In this document: positions 42,201-50,739 of the stretch, in pieces
How the letters are laid out: each line of letters opens with the position of its first letter
How positions within the stretch are numbered: position 1 is the first letter of the stretch
Assembly: GCF_964204645.1 (NCBI RefSeq)
Contig: NC_134031.1
Span: forward strand, 6,059,001 to 6,123,000
DNA: 64,000 bases
Direction of reading: 5' to 3'
Origin: Tubulanus polymorphus
Taxonomy: Eukaryota; Nemertea; Palaeonemertea; Tubulaniformes; Tubulanidae
Position numbers and translations under genes: made by a program
Notes under the pieces: generated by a model
Databases searched by the model: none
Seen by the model: only the letters and a program-made list of their open reading frames with translations
What the model was told of the DNA's origin: nothing

Positions 42201-45200
42201 GTGTCCCTGGACCCCCTAATTCTTGTTTTTGCGGGTGGGTGGGCGAAATTCCTGTGTAAAAATAAGTTAAAAACTTGCCGGGTTTTTTCTTCAGTTTTGT
42301 AAGATTTTGTATTATTTCAGGGTGATATTCTGCGAGAACCTGTGTGCTATATCAGCGAGATATTCCATCTAATAACGCCATATCAACTGCATTTACTACT
42401 GTTCAGCGTATGGGAATTTTTATTTGTAAGTGATCCATTTTTTACGCGCATTTACCGGTTAGTCCATTCCATGTTCGAATATTTGAGAAATCTGTTTGAA
42501 AATATTTGAAAATTCTCTGTTTTTGTTTTCAGCAATGTCCAGAAGTGCTTGATTGTGAATTCAATTCAGGTAATTTCACCTCACACATTTCCTACTGTTA
42601 CTTTAACCATAAGCCTAGGTGCAGCGGCTGAATGGCATCAATTTATGACGGGGTGGCCACTTTCATTCGATTATTTCCCTGACTATTCCCCGACATATGC
42701 GTTGTTTTCCCTACCAAGAATCCTATCAATCACTAATACAGAAGACGTAAATGTAAACTGTTTGATTTTACGCGCGATCTAGCAAATGTCGACAAATTTC
42801 CCTGACTTTTCTCTGACATTTCGATCAAAATGATAACACCGGAGTCAACCTGCAGTTGTACGCTCAGCATTCGTGGTAAAGCCAAAACAACCTGAACATA
42901 AGAATAATGATTTTCCCTGGTTTTTAGCTTTTTCACAAAATTTGAAAGTTAAACGAGCCTTACCTGAAAGGTGAAGTTTGACTGGAATTCTATAGAGTGA
43001 GGTTATGGGTTGGAGATCAAATGAGATATGCCTCGCGCATGCGCCATCAGTATTCAACAAATACTGTTTTGGAGCCCTAACAATGGGAGTGGAAGGGAGG
43101 GCATTTGATCTCCAACCCATAACCTCACTCTATAGAATTCCAGTCAAACTTCACCTTTCAGGTAAGGCTCGTTTAACTTTCAAATTCTATCTCATTTCGG
43201 TTATGGGTTTTGGAGATCCAATGAGACTTCAAAGAAGCGACAAAACAGTAACAACTCAAATGTACGTAGTATTGCGAAAATTTATTAACATATAATCACT
43301 TCTTCAATACTCCTTCCACAAAATTCTGCGAATCATGTACAATTGGTTTTCCATAATACTTAGCAAAAGTAGCTGCGTTAGACCAACCAGCCGTTTTCAA
43401 AATATCTTCCAAAGGCACATCGTTCAGCTTAGCTTTCGAGGTAGCTGCCGCCCTTACACTATGAGGCTTAAATACTTTTGTATCAATTCCAGCCTGCGAC
43501 ATCGCAGTTTTTACCGATCTGCTTATTGTATTTCTCGAAACTGCTTTGTATGGTTTTACGTAACTAACAAACAATCTAGGTTCAGATTCCCGAATATCCT
43601 TAGTTCTCCTAATATATTCCGACAATGCAAGATGAGCACAAATTAACCTATTTACATAATACTTTCTAATACAAACATCTGGGGGAATAGATCCCCTTCG
43701 TGACTGTTTTAAATCGGTTCTCCCAAAATAAAACTTATAATTCTCGTTCTCTTTAATCATTTGATCTAATCGTAACAAACTCAATGACTGCGTTGGTCTG
43801 GCAGCCATAATCAACGATAATAACATCACAAGTTTCAAAGTCAACTGTTTCAAACTTAAAAATCTTACAGGCGATAAACTCTCCGCCCAATTTAAAACAA
43901 GAGAAACATCCCATATATAAGTATATCTAACCTGGGGCGGTCTCAAATTGTACAATCCTTTCATAAATCTAGACACCAAAGGGTGAGCCCCTATACTCAT
44001 TGAATTATATCTCCCATCAACTTCTACAATCTGAGCAACAGCAGACCTCGCTGTGTTCACTGCACTGTAACTTAAGGTTTCTACATCAACAAGATAAACT
44101 AAAAATTCGAGATACTGCTCTACAGAGGGATGAATTGGATTAACTTTCCATTTATTACAAAACCGTTTCCTTTCCCTGAGAAAAACCTCATACTGTTGAT
44201 GTGTGCCCTTTTTCCATGAGGCCAACAATATCTCTCTAGTCCTAGTTTCTCCCTGTCGCGTTATCAGCCAATCGACTTTCGGCAGAGTTACGGGAATGTC
44301 TATCAATAATTTCAAGTGTTGCCATCCACGCCTGTGTCGCCCACAGCGGAACTACTAATACTGCTGCTGGAGTTTCGTCCATTCGAATCTTCTGTAGGCA
44401 TCTTCCCACAAGACTGAAAGGTGGAAACATATAACAAAGATTAAATTTCCATGACACATAAAATGCATTGACAAATGTCGCCCCTGGGTCCGGGCGCCAT
44501 GATATGTAAATCGGCAACTGTGCATTCATTCTAGAAGCAAATAAGTCAATGTCTGGTGTCCCATATTTCATCACAATCTTTCTGAATATAGAGGAATCTA
44601 ACTTCCATTCTGCTTCATCACAGAAATGTCTGCTCTCAAAATCCGCGTCCACGTTTAACTTTCCAGGTATATGTGAAGCTGAAAGCCAGATACCCCTTAT
44701 TTTACACCATTCCCAGATTTCACGACCCAGGCTATTAAGGTTTTTGACTTTTGTACCACCCATATGGTTTATATACGAAATGGCAGATGTGTTCTCCATC
44801 TTCAGATGGACATGGGTATCTTTCATTTTTGAACAGAAGGATTTTAGAGCAAAGAATCCGGCTTTTAATTCTAAGAAGTTTATAGATTGATTCTCTTCAG
44901 CGTCATCTTTCCTCCATCTCCCTCCAGTTCTATTACTCAAGTATTCTGCCCCCCAGCCTTGAAAGGAAGCATCACTTGAAATAACGGCATTCGGTTCCCC
45001 TCGAGATATCTTCCGCTCTGCAGTATGCAGGTTCTCAACCTACCATTTGAATTCCTGTTTCATCTCACATGATACAATCATTGTTTTATCATAATTTCCT
45101 TTACTCTTTTGTCAAGCTATGATTTTCTCACCTTCTAAGTTTCTATAGTACATCATTCCATAGTCCACAGCAGGCAAAGCTGCCACGATGAGTCCTATAA

Positions 45201-47937
45201 CCTTTGCCACAATTCTAATCGTCTCAATGTTCTTCTGTAATAAATTAGAGCATTCAGTTAAGATGTACTCTTTTTTCTTTTCAGTCAGAGTGACTATCAT
45301 TTCATTGGAGTTTATAACGAAACCCAAATGTGTAATAATTTGAGTCCCGTCTTTAGTAGTCTTCTTATAATTAATTATATACCCTAATTCTTCTTGCAAC
45401 TCAATCGTGTCAACCTTATCCTGCTGGGATTGTGATTCAGTGTCTGAGATGATAATTTCATCATCAATGTAACCACTTATTGTTATCCCCATCTTCCTTA
45501 AGGAAGATAAAACTGGCTTACACAATTTCGTGTAAGTCCGAGGTCCTGATGCAAGGCCATTTGGTATGCATGTATACTGATACAATTTTCCATTGAACAT
45601 GAACCTAAGCCATCTCCGGTCTTCCGGGTGGACTGATATACAATAATACGCATCTTTAACATCAATAGACTGCATAAAACACCCAGGTGTAACCAGCTTG
45701 AGAACAGCTTCAAAAGTGTCCATCTTGAAGTGATGGTATTCCAGAAATTTATTCAAATTTTTCAAATTCAGAATAACTCGATATGCCCCCTCTTCTTTTT
45801 TCGGGCGAATGAAAATATTCGATATAAATTCTGGATAGCTATGATCAGTCATTTCAATAACACCTGATTCCAGGAATCTATCAAGCTGCACCTGAATAAT
45901 TGCAGTTTCTGTATCATTAAATCTCAACGGTTTAGGTACCCTATGCCGAACTGGTACCTTACCAAGCCTGTGGCCAGAAACATCTCTCAAGATGGTTACA
46001 TCTGATATGATCTTTTTCCAGTTTTCCAAATGAAACTGTAGACTTCCAGCGGTTTTAATAGTAAAATCTGACTTTCTACTAACCTGACTTAGTCTTGTTT
46101 GACTTGTTTCAGACTCTTTCCTTTCTTGTATTTGCTGTGGCTCGGCCCGCTTCCACCGTGCAAACGGGCCTGCTGGTAGTTTAAATAAATATTCTGTTTT
46201 GAGCCGAAATGTTTGTGCATATGGCTATATGGGCTGTACGATGTAGATGCGCCGCGCCCTTTCCACGGTCTCCAATTCCAAGCCCTGTTTCTGAAGCCTG
46301 AAGTCTGTGGTTTTAACTTAGACCCAACACGGTTCACATCAGTAATATCTTTAATTGTTTTTTCCACATTTCCTCCGAAAAGTTTATCAGTATGAGGAAC
46401 AGACGAGGAACACAAATGAGTATACTCATTTTTCAAATCCGGTTTTAACAGTTCTCTTCGTCGCAAACATAAGTTATGGTATCCATGACCTAGCAGCGCT
46501 AAGGCAGAAGAATATTCCTCGATGTTGTTACTCGGCTTCTCCGCCGATTCGCAAATATTAAACTTATCCGCCAGATAAGTAAGACAGACCGCTGCCTTTG
46601 CAATGCAAGTCTGAGTGACTTGTAACTTTGCATCCATCGCCTGTGACTTCGTCGAAATTATATCCCAAACGAGTTGGTCAACTTTCACGGGCACGAGACT
46701 CTCACAATTGTCCGGTCTCTCATATTTTTTACAAAGGTCTTTATACGATTCATCGCTAATCCCTTCTTGGAATAGCCCATGCACAATATTGGCAAGGTCT
46801 CCATCCACAGAAACTCCTGTGGTTTCTTTAGTTTGCCATTTATTCAGCATTGCTGAAAAAATGCTATTAGGCCTACTCGAGCCAGCGGCTCGAGCACTTC
46901 CCTCGGCAGAACTTGGTTTGCTCTTTTTTGCTCGTGGAGGCCCCTCATAGTCCTCATCGTCCGAAATATCATGCCGTTTTGTGCATTGTTGGTCGAAATC
47001 GGAAATCGAAACCGAATCACTGCCGACCTCGTCGCCGCACCCGGCTTCCCACATAACACTCACTTTTTCCTTCATCTCGACCTGGGACTGGATTACTTCA
47101 GTCAAAAGTTTCTCGATGCGTTGAAATTCCGAAGCGTTATTATTATTAGAATCTTTCTTTTCTTTTACCTTCGAAGACCCGGCAGTTCGACAAAGCGACA
47201 CGCTAGAACCAGAAATCGCCGCTGTGGAAGGGAAAATCGACGTAGCGGACCTCGCCACCGCCATTTTGTTTTTCTCAGAATTTCCACCCGACCTCGTCGA
47301 GGGCTTTTTCAAGTGTTTTTCCTGGGAAAACACTAACACAAACAGGAGCCACGCTCCCATCTCCAGGTTCCGGTACCGTTCCTTCTTGCATAATCGATCT
47401 CAAATCTTGAAAAACCCGCAAGTGGAACGTAAAAATCCGAAAAATTTACGAGCGTGAACTCTCACGCCGTGACTCTCGCAATGGCGTCAAGAGGCAACTG
47501 ATGGCGCATGCGCGAGGCATATCTCGTTGGATCTCCAAAACCCATAACCAAAACGAAATAGAATTCCCCCACTATTCCCTGACTATTTCAAGAACCGAAA
47601 ATTCCCTGACTTTTCGATGATTTCTAGGTAAGTGGCCACCCTGTATGAGTCTGTAGCTTTTAGGGGGGGGCGGGTCATTCTGAACATTTTGTGACCTTCC
47701 CTTCGCTCATGTATTCCGAATTTCTCTTTCACGACAGGAAAATCGAACATATGGACGAATGATAGCAGAATTTGTCAACTGTGTCGATCGATTATACACG
47801 GCAAAGTAGAGACGTTAGGAGCTTTTTACGGCCGATTTTTCCCGGTGAAGTCGTCCACGAATCCGTCATCCTCGTCGTCGTCTCAGAGCGGCGGTGAAAA
47901 TCCGCATCCGGCCGAAGCGACTCGCGATCAGAATTGA
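27221..47937 (+). CDS. INTS5: Integrator complex subunit 5
   Basis: Nuclear Integrator subunit, acting in snRNA 3' processing and promoter-proximal termination by RNA polymerase II. Exons: 27221-27298, 28530-28743, 28928-29034, 30214-30383, 30702-30794, 30901-31102, 32227-32344, 32502-32577, 33052-33146, 33585-33768, 34478-34586, 34862-35088, 36013-36209, 36890-37008, 37724-37918, 38592-38860, 39897-39967, 40603-40751, 42321-42425, 42533-42569, 47738-47937. Total 3015 nt, 1004 residues, close to the human length. Landmarks: [76 protein letters not shown] and [17 protein letters not shown]. All phases agree. Helical-repeat protein, no membrane segments. Introns carry many MITEs, a CTCF-like repeat array and a DIRS element. 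Confidence 0.95.
27533..27598. repeat. Short hairpin repeat GCACAGGGGCTTG
   Basis: CAAAGCACAGGGGCTTG and its complement CAAGCCCCTGTGCTCAAAAG flank a loop of about 30 bp in INTS5 intron 1. Confidence 0.45.
29707..29825. repeat. Foldback MITE (CCAGTTCCACAG family), diverged copy
   Basis: Palindromic AACTC-rich sequence ending CCGTGGAACTGG. Other copies lie at about 1950-2055, 38398-38530, 48122-48228 and 60367-60475. Confidence 0.5.
29868..30075. repeat. Tandem AACTCAAATTTTTGG repeat, MITE-like
   Basis: Two units of about 85 bp (TTTTTGGTGTAATTGCTATTGG and a near copy) flanked by GGGCCCAGTTTCA and TGAAACTGACCCC. Confidence 0.5.
31117..31403. repeat. piggyBac-like MITE, copy 1
   Basis: Ends AACCCTTTCAGTGC / GCACTGAAAGGGTTAA. 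The interior has three palindromes of the form ACACCGCNNNGCGGTGTA. TTAA at the right end fits piggyBac. Nearly identical to 31885-32180 in the same INTS5 intron. Confidence 0.65.
31885..32180. repeat. piggyBac-like MITE, copy 2
   Basis: Same ends and palindromes as copy 1, about 480 bp away in the same orientation. Confidence 0.65.
33870..34165. repeat. Two tRNA-SINE-like heads in inverted orientation
   Basis: The minus strand of 33870-33935 has A-box-like TGGCTGAGC and B box GGTTCGAATCC. The plus strand of 34095-34160 repeats the same sequence in degraded form (GGCAGGGTTTCG, GATGCCATCAGGTGCGAATC). Intron of INTS5. Confidence 0.45.
34688..34814. repeat. piggyBac-like MITE fragment
   Basis: Contains TGCCATCTTTCGTTAAGAGA, ATACACCGCACTGCGGTGTA and CTGAAAGGG, the right half of the family at 31117-31403. 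Confidence 0.5.
35638..35876. repeat. MITE, ends CGCGATCACACT / TGTGATCGTGG
   Basis: Inverted ends around GGCCA/TGGCC-rich sequence with GCATTGTTTAGTAT. A related, interrupted copy is at 38010-38375. Confidence 0.55.
36890..37008 (+). CDS. INTS5: INTS5 exon 14 (acceptor chosen by frame)
   Basis: Two acceptors are close together. Only the upstream TTTAG (36888-36889) restores the phase left by exon 13 and gives [16 protein letters not shown]; the stronger-looking TTTCAG six bases on breaks the frame. Confidence 0.75.
37329..37370. repeat. TG/CG microsatellite
   Basis: A run of GTGTGTG followed by GCGTGCGTGCGCGCG in INTS5 intron 14. Confidence 0.9.
37447..37595. repeat. MITE, ends GGATCATTCATTTATTA
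   Basis: Inverted ends GGATCATTCATTTATTATGT / ACGTAATAAATGAATGATCC. The second copy is at 58108-58273. Confidence 0.7.
38010..38375. repeat. Diverged MITE with inserted hammerhead-like sequence
   Basis: The flanks match the MITE at 35638-35876. The inserted part (38209-38290) has CTGATGA (38213-38219) and GAAAC (38239-38243), the conserved words of a hammerhead ribozyme core. Confidence 0.4.
38398..38535. repeat. Foldback MITE (CCAGTTCCACAG family)
   Basis: Palindromic; AAGTTCCACAGTTCTG at the left and CACAACTGTGGAACTGG at the right, with an internal GAGTCAAATCATTTGACTC palindrome. Confidence 0.6.
39323..39626. repeat. piggyBac-like MITE, inverted copy
   Basis: TTAACCTTTCAGTGC and GCACTGAAAGGGTTAA ends with TTAA on both sides, and the same CACCGC/GCGGTG palindromes; opposite orientation to 31117-31403. 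Confidence 0.7.
41053..42218. repeat. Dispersed repeat with 4 CTCF-like units (copy B)
   Basis: Matches 2326-3482 in INTS5 intron 18. The 13-mer (C/T)CACCAGGGGGCG is at 41674, 41828 and 41976; the fourth (42130) is mutated to CAGAAGGCG. Spacings are 154, 148 and 154 bp. The left hairpin end of copy A is missing. Confidence 0.75.
42939..43186. repeat. Perfect 85-bp inverted repeat with 78-bp loop
   Basis: Arms 42939-43023 and 43102-43186 are exact complements by eye. The loop contains GATATGCCTCGCGCATGCGC, also found inverted at the far DIRS end (47499-47526). It abuts the DIRS left end. Confidence 0.85.
43296..44315 (-). CDS. DIRS tyrosine recombinase
   Basis: 339-codon frame overlapping the end of the RNase H frame by about 70 nt. 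Catalytic features: first Arg in [14 protein letters not shown], HxxR as HSVRAAATS, then [17 protein letters not shown] with the C-terminal Tyr. The role is integration of the circular DNA intermediate. The frame looks intact. Confidence 0.85.
   Translation of the reverse strand: MKLLIDIPVTLPKVDWLITRQGETRTREILLASWKKGTHQQYEVFLRERKRFCNKWKVNPIHPSVEQYLEFLVYLVDVETLSYSAVNTARSAVAQIVEVDGRYNSMSIGAHPLVSRFMKGLYNLRPPQVRYTYIWDVSLVLNWAESLSPVRFLSLKQLTLKLVMLLSLIMAARPTQSLSLLRLDQMIKENENYKFYFGRTDLKQSRRGSIPPDVCIRKYYVNRLICAHLALSEYIRRTKDIRESEPRLFVSYVKPYKAVSRNTISRSVKTAMSQAGIDTKVFKPHSVRAAATSKAKLNDVPLEDILKTAGWSNAATFAKYYGKPIVHDSQNFVEGVLKK
44242..46170 (-). pseudogene. DIRS reverse transcriptase/RNase H, broken
   Basis: RT with the catalytic box YIDD (in [12 protein letters not shown]) runs to a TGA at 45114-45112; a second in-frame stop TAG lies at 45042-45040. 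The same frame then continues through [24 protein letters not shown], a [11 protein letters not shown] box (usually DN...) and [13 protein letters not shown], followed by the DIDLFASR domain usual after DIRS RNase H. The frame opens inside the gag end, so expression may need frameshifting. The two stops make this copy inactive. Confidence 0.85.
46089..47360 (-). CDS. DIRS gag-like protein
   Basis: 423-codon frame at the 5' end of the element. Low-complexity basic and Ser-rich N-terminus, acidic centre ([15 protein letters not shown]), a helical middle with [14 protein letters not shown] and a basic Gly/Tyr/Ser C-terminus. No zinc knuckle. Matches the general design of DIRS ORF1. The true start may be the internal Met at about 47265. 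Confidence 0.65.
   Translation of the reverse strand: MGAWLLFVLVFSQEKHLKKPSTRSGGNSEKNKMAVARSATSIFPSTAAISGSSVSLCRTAGSSKVKEKKDSNNNNASEFQRIEKLLTEVIQSQVEMKEKVSVMWEAGCGDEVGSDSVSISDFDQQCTKRHDISDDEDYEGPPRAKKSKPSSAEGSARAAGSSRPNSIFSAMLNKWQTKETTGVSVDGDLANIVHGLFQEGISDESYKDLCKKYERPDNCESLVPVKVDQLVWDIISTKSQAMDAKLQVTQTCIAKAAVCLTYLADKFNICESAEKPSNNIEEYSSALALLGHGYHNLCLRRRELLKPDLKNEYTHLCSSSVPHTDKLFGGNVEKTIKDITDVNRVGSKLKPQTSGFRNRAWNWRPWKGRGASTSYSPYSHMHKHFGSKQNIYLNYQQARLHGGSGPSHSKYKKGKSLKQVKQD
47738..47937 (+). CDS. INTS5: INTS5 last exon
   Basis: Follows a 5.2-kb intron holding the DIRS element. Contains the conserved [19 protein letters not shown] end block, then a Ser-rich tail and TGA at 47935-47937. Confidence 0.9.
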
Positions 47938-48065
47938 AAGATTTAAAGACACGCCGACGCATTTATAGTAGTGTATTTTGTAATGAAAATAATAATCAGG
48001 TCCATGTATATATCGAAATCTCATCGCTTTCACATTCGTTGGTCTCTCGGATTCTATTCCTACTA

Positions 48066-48484
48066 CAGCGGAACCTCGTTTTAACCTTGACCTCGGATTC
48101 AATGAGTTATTACAAACCTAGACCCGGTTTCACAAGTGTGAGTTAGAATTAACTCTGAGTTAAAATTAGTTCATTTTCAATTAGTTAACTCTTGAGTTAA
48201 ATCTTAACTCAGAACTGTGGAACTGGGTCCTAGAATTTCGTCCCGGATAAGACAATATAAAAATTATTATTTTCATACCGGGTATAACAAACTATTGGTA
48301 ATCTGTACGAACAGATTTTAGCCGCCATATTCGTAAAAGTTTACTAACTTAGTTGGTTGCTAACTACGGTATGTAGTTAAACTATAGGTTAGGTAGTTAG
48401 GAACTTAACAAGAAACTAGGCTTATTACAGTTTTATTAATATGGCGCCTGGTCCCCTGAAGTTTGTTGCTAGGAGGTTCCACTG
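48066..48484. repeat. pogo-like MITE with nested foldback
   Basis: Ends CAGCGGAACCTCG / GAGGTTCCACTG with TA on both sides. Interrupted at 48122-48228 by a CCAGTTCCACAG-family foldback flanked by CCTAG duplications (48117-48121, 48229-48233). Confidence 0.7.
48122..48228. mobile_element. 107-bp foldback MITE with CCTAG duplication
   Basis: Palindrome ACCCGGTTTCACAAG ... CTGTGGAACTGGGT built from GTTAACTC words; inserted into a pogo-like MITE downstream of INTS5. Confidence 0.7.
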
Positions 48485-48485
48485 T

Positions 48486-49440
48486 ACAGCATTCATTTGA
48501 TTAGTTTATCTTATCCTGTAATCTACAGCGATGACCCACCAAAGCAACTATAGAATAAGGAAAGTGAATGACAGTCAGAACAGAAAACTAGCAAAGCTTG
48601 GAATAGAAGTTCAAGTTGATAAGGTACCGACCAGTAACAGTCTGCTGATCTGTTGTACCCTACTCGGCAAAATTAAAGATTATTCTGCCATGGTACACTT
48701 GTTAAAAAGTTATAAACGTCCTAATAAATCGTCCCAGGATGTAGCACAGCCTCAAATAAATTGGCCAAATATGTAAAGTAATTAAGCTCCACTTGAATTA
48801 TGTCCTGAGGTTATAGATGTGATAGTCTGAATGTAGCTAAGGTCAGCCTTACTTGTATCATCAATGACAGACTGAATTAGAATTACTGAATTAGACTGAA
48901 TTACTCCAAGCTTTAACTGAAGCCGATGGAATGCTGCTATAGAGGTTATGCAATATATTACTAGGTACATATAATGGTTGGCAAACAAAATAAGGGATTT
49001 ACATGACAGACCCCAAGTTAAATCCCTATGTATGGCTGGCAAGCACTGGTTGGTAAACAAACACCAGCACAACCCTATTCCTCAGTGTAATGATTCCTCA
49101 TGTACCAACGCATGACTTACATTCATAAAAACTTCAAAAGCTAATGGCGCTCGGAGTAATCATACCAATTACTCCAAGGATGGAGTAAGTGCAGAAATAA
49201 GAAAGAATTTCTATATGTTTATGAATTTTTTTTTTTTTTCAGAGCATAGTACGTATAAATAATAAATAACATAAATATATCAACAGTGCAAGGAATAATA
49301 CATTGTATATAATATGAACAAGGTACAAAACGTACGTTCAATTGAAACATCGTAAATAATAGCGAGATTCACCCCAAAAATACAGTGATACTTGATCCCG
49401 AAAACACCAGTTACTTCATCTTGATTGTAGATCAATTTTG
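48486..49440. other. Gene-free stretch
   Basis: Possible INTS5 3' UTR at its left end. One 81-codon frame (48531-48776) has no recognisable domain. A poly-T run lies at 49227-49241. Confidence 0.4.
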
Positions 49441-49451
49441 ATTTCGTTCGA

Positions 49452-49599
49452 CCTGGGCCCCAGTTACACAGTCATGGCTTAAATACAAGACAAGGCTTAC
49501 CCCTCCTTAGTTCTATGGCCAATCTAATAAACCTAAGACCAGTCTTAAGATTTAAGCCCACTTTTGGACTTAGTCACAACTGTGCAACTGGGCCCAGGT
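49452..49599. repeat. Foldback MITE with CCTGGGCCC ends
   Basis: CCTGGGCCCCAGTTACACAG at the left and CTGTGCAACTGGGCCCAGG at the right (inverted), with TTAAGAC words inside. Diverged relatives at about 50205-50345 and 18640-18780. Confidence 0.55.
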
Positions 49600-49862
49600 G
49601 ATCAGTCCATGATCAATTAAGGAGAACCAACGCGACTTGCACAGATTTCTATGCCTTCTTACAGATTTTTCAGTATTATTTCATGAAGAATTAATGTTCC
49701 CACCATTGTTAAATAGTAATGCTTTATTTAGTTAGACACGTTATGTGAATATAGGGGAAAACGCTTTTAGTTTTGCTTTCGCATTCACGGCAAAATGAAA
49801 TGTGGAATGTGTGACCTAATCTACGGTCCATCATACAGCAAACTACCGGTATACATGTATAT

Positions 49863-50022
49863 ACAGTAGAACTCGCTTAATTCGGATCATTTGGGACCAA
49901 CAAAATTCATCTGTTTCACTGGAAATCCGCATTAAAAGTCACTTTCTTGTATATTAATGAACAAATGGACTGCAAATAATGTCCCGATTAGACCAAAATC
50001 GGATTAAGCGAGTTTGACTGTA
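49863..50022. repeat. pogo-like MITE, intact
   Basis: Ends TACAGTAGAACTCGCTTAAT and ATTAAGCGAGTTTGACTGTA are inverted with TA at each side. Family members at 1-60 and 1843-2097. Confidence 0.75.
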
Positions 50023-50548
50023 TTGACTTACTAATTAGACTGCGACACTGGGATTTCTTTGTAAATATAATCGATTTGTACAGTGGTAGACATTTCATTA
50101 CAAATGCATAGATCACTGCATCTTATAATAAATATCCCTCGAATATGTGACAAAAGTTTTTTCTAATAAAACATTTCATAACTATAACTGCCCCTATAAA
50201 ACCAGCTGGGGCCGGTGCCATAATCAGGGCTTAGACTTAAGAACATAGACTATAGCTAATCTAACAACTTAAGACCAATCTCAAGATTAAAGACCACTCG
50301 ACCAGTCTCGACCATGGAAGCGACCCCAGACCAAAGAATTGCCTGAACCCAGTGCCTTAAACCTAAATCGTTAACTATTCAAAAGTTCACCCCTGCAGAT
50401 TAACATCCAATAGTTAACCATAGAATTATCATTCAACCTATCCTGCGGGACGAGGACATCATATGTATTTAATGTGTCATAGAAGCCGTCGATTACCGGT
50501 ACTTGTCGTAACAATCTTTTGGAATATAAACCCCTCCTAAAAAAACAA

Positions 50549-50735
50549 TACAGCGGAACCTCGTTAATACAGATCCTGCAGGCAAAAGTGAAATCGTCGT
50601 ATTAAACTGGTTTCGTATAATCCAAAGCTTGATTGATATAAATACGTTAGCTGGGACACTCTGGAAACCGTCGTAATAAACGGGTTTCGTCTCAACGTCA
50701 CAGAATCGTATTAACGACGTTCAACTGTTTATCAT
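50549..50735. repeat. pogo/Tigger-like MITE, second type
   Basis: TACAGCGGAACCTCGTTAAT at the left and ATTAACGACGTTCAACTGTT at the right are imperfect inverted ends. Confidence 0.5.
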
Positions 50736-50739
50736 AACA

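Larger units (their letters stand above)
43184..47564 (-). mobile_element. DIRS-type tyrosine-recombinase retrotransposon
   Basis: About 4.4 kb in the last INTS5 intron, opposite to the host gene. Inverted terminal repeats of about 45 bp share GGTTATGGGTTTTGGAGATCC (43197-43220 and complement at 47527-47552). Gene order on the minus strand is gag-like, RT/RNase H, then tyrosine recombinase overlapping the RNase H end, as in DIRS elements. No simple target duplication is seen, as expected for this group. The copy is defective in pol. Confidence 0.88.
42647..47645. repeat. GGGTGGCCACTT repeat split by the DIRS insertion
   Basis: GGGGTGGCCACTTTC with TTCCCTGAC words at 42647-42820, and TTCCCTGACTTTTCGATG ... 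AAGTGGCCACCCTG at 47570-47645, are the two halves of one repeat. Related sequence at 35130-35385 and 38895-39180. The foldback and DIRS element lie between. Confidence 0.5.

Noticed and set aside
43335-47457. Plus-strand open frames across the DIRS element
   Set aside because: Antisense shadows of the gag, pol and recombinase frames.
48531-48776. 81-codon plus-strand open frame downstream of INTS5
   Set aside because: No domain, no splice partners and no obvious promoter; it may lie in the INTS5 3' UTR. Kept out as a gene.
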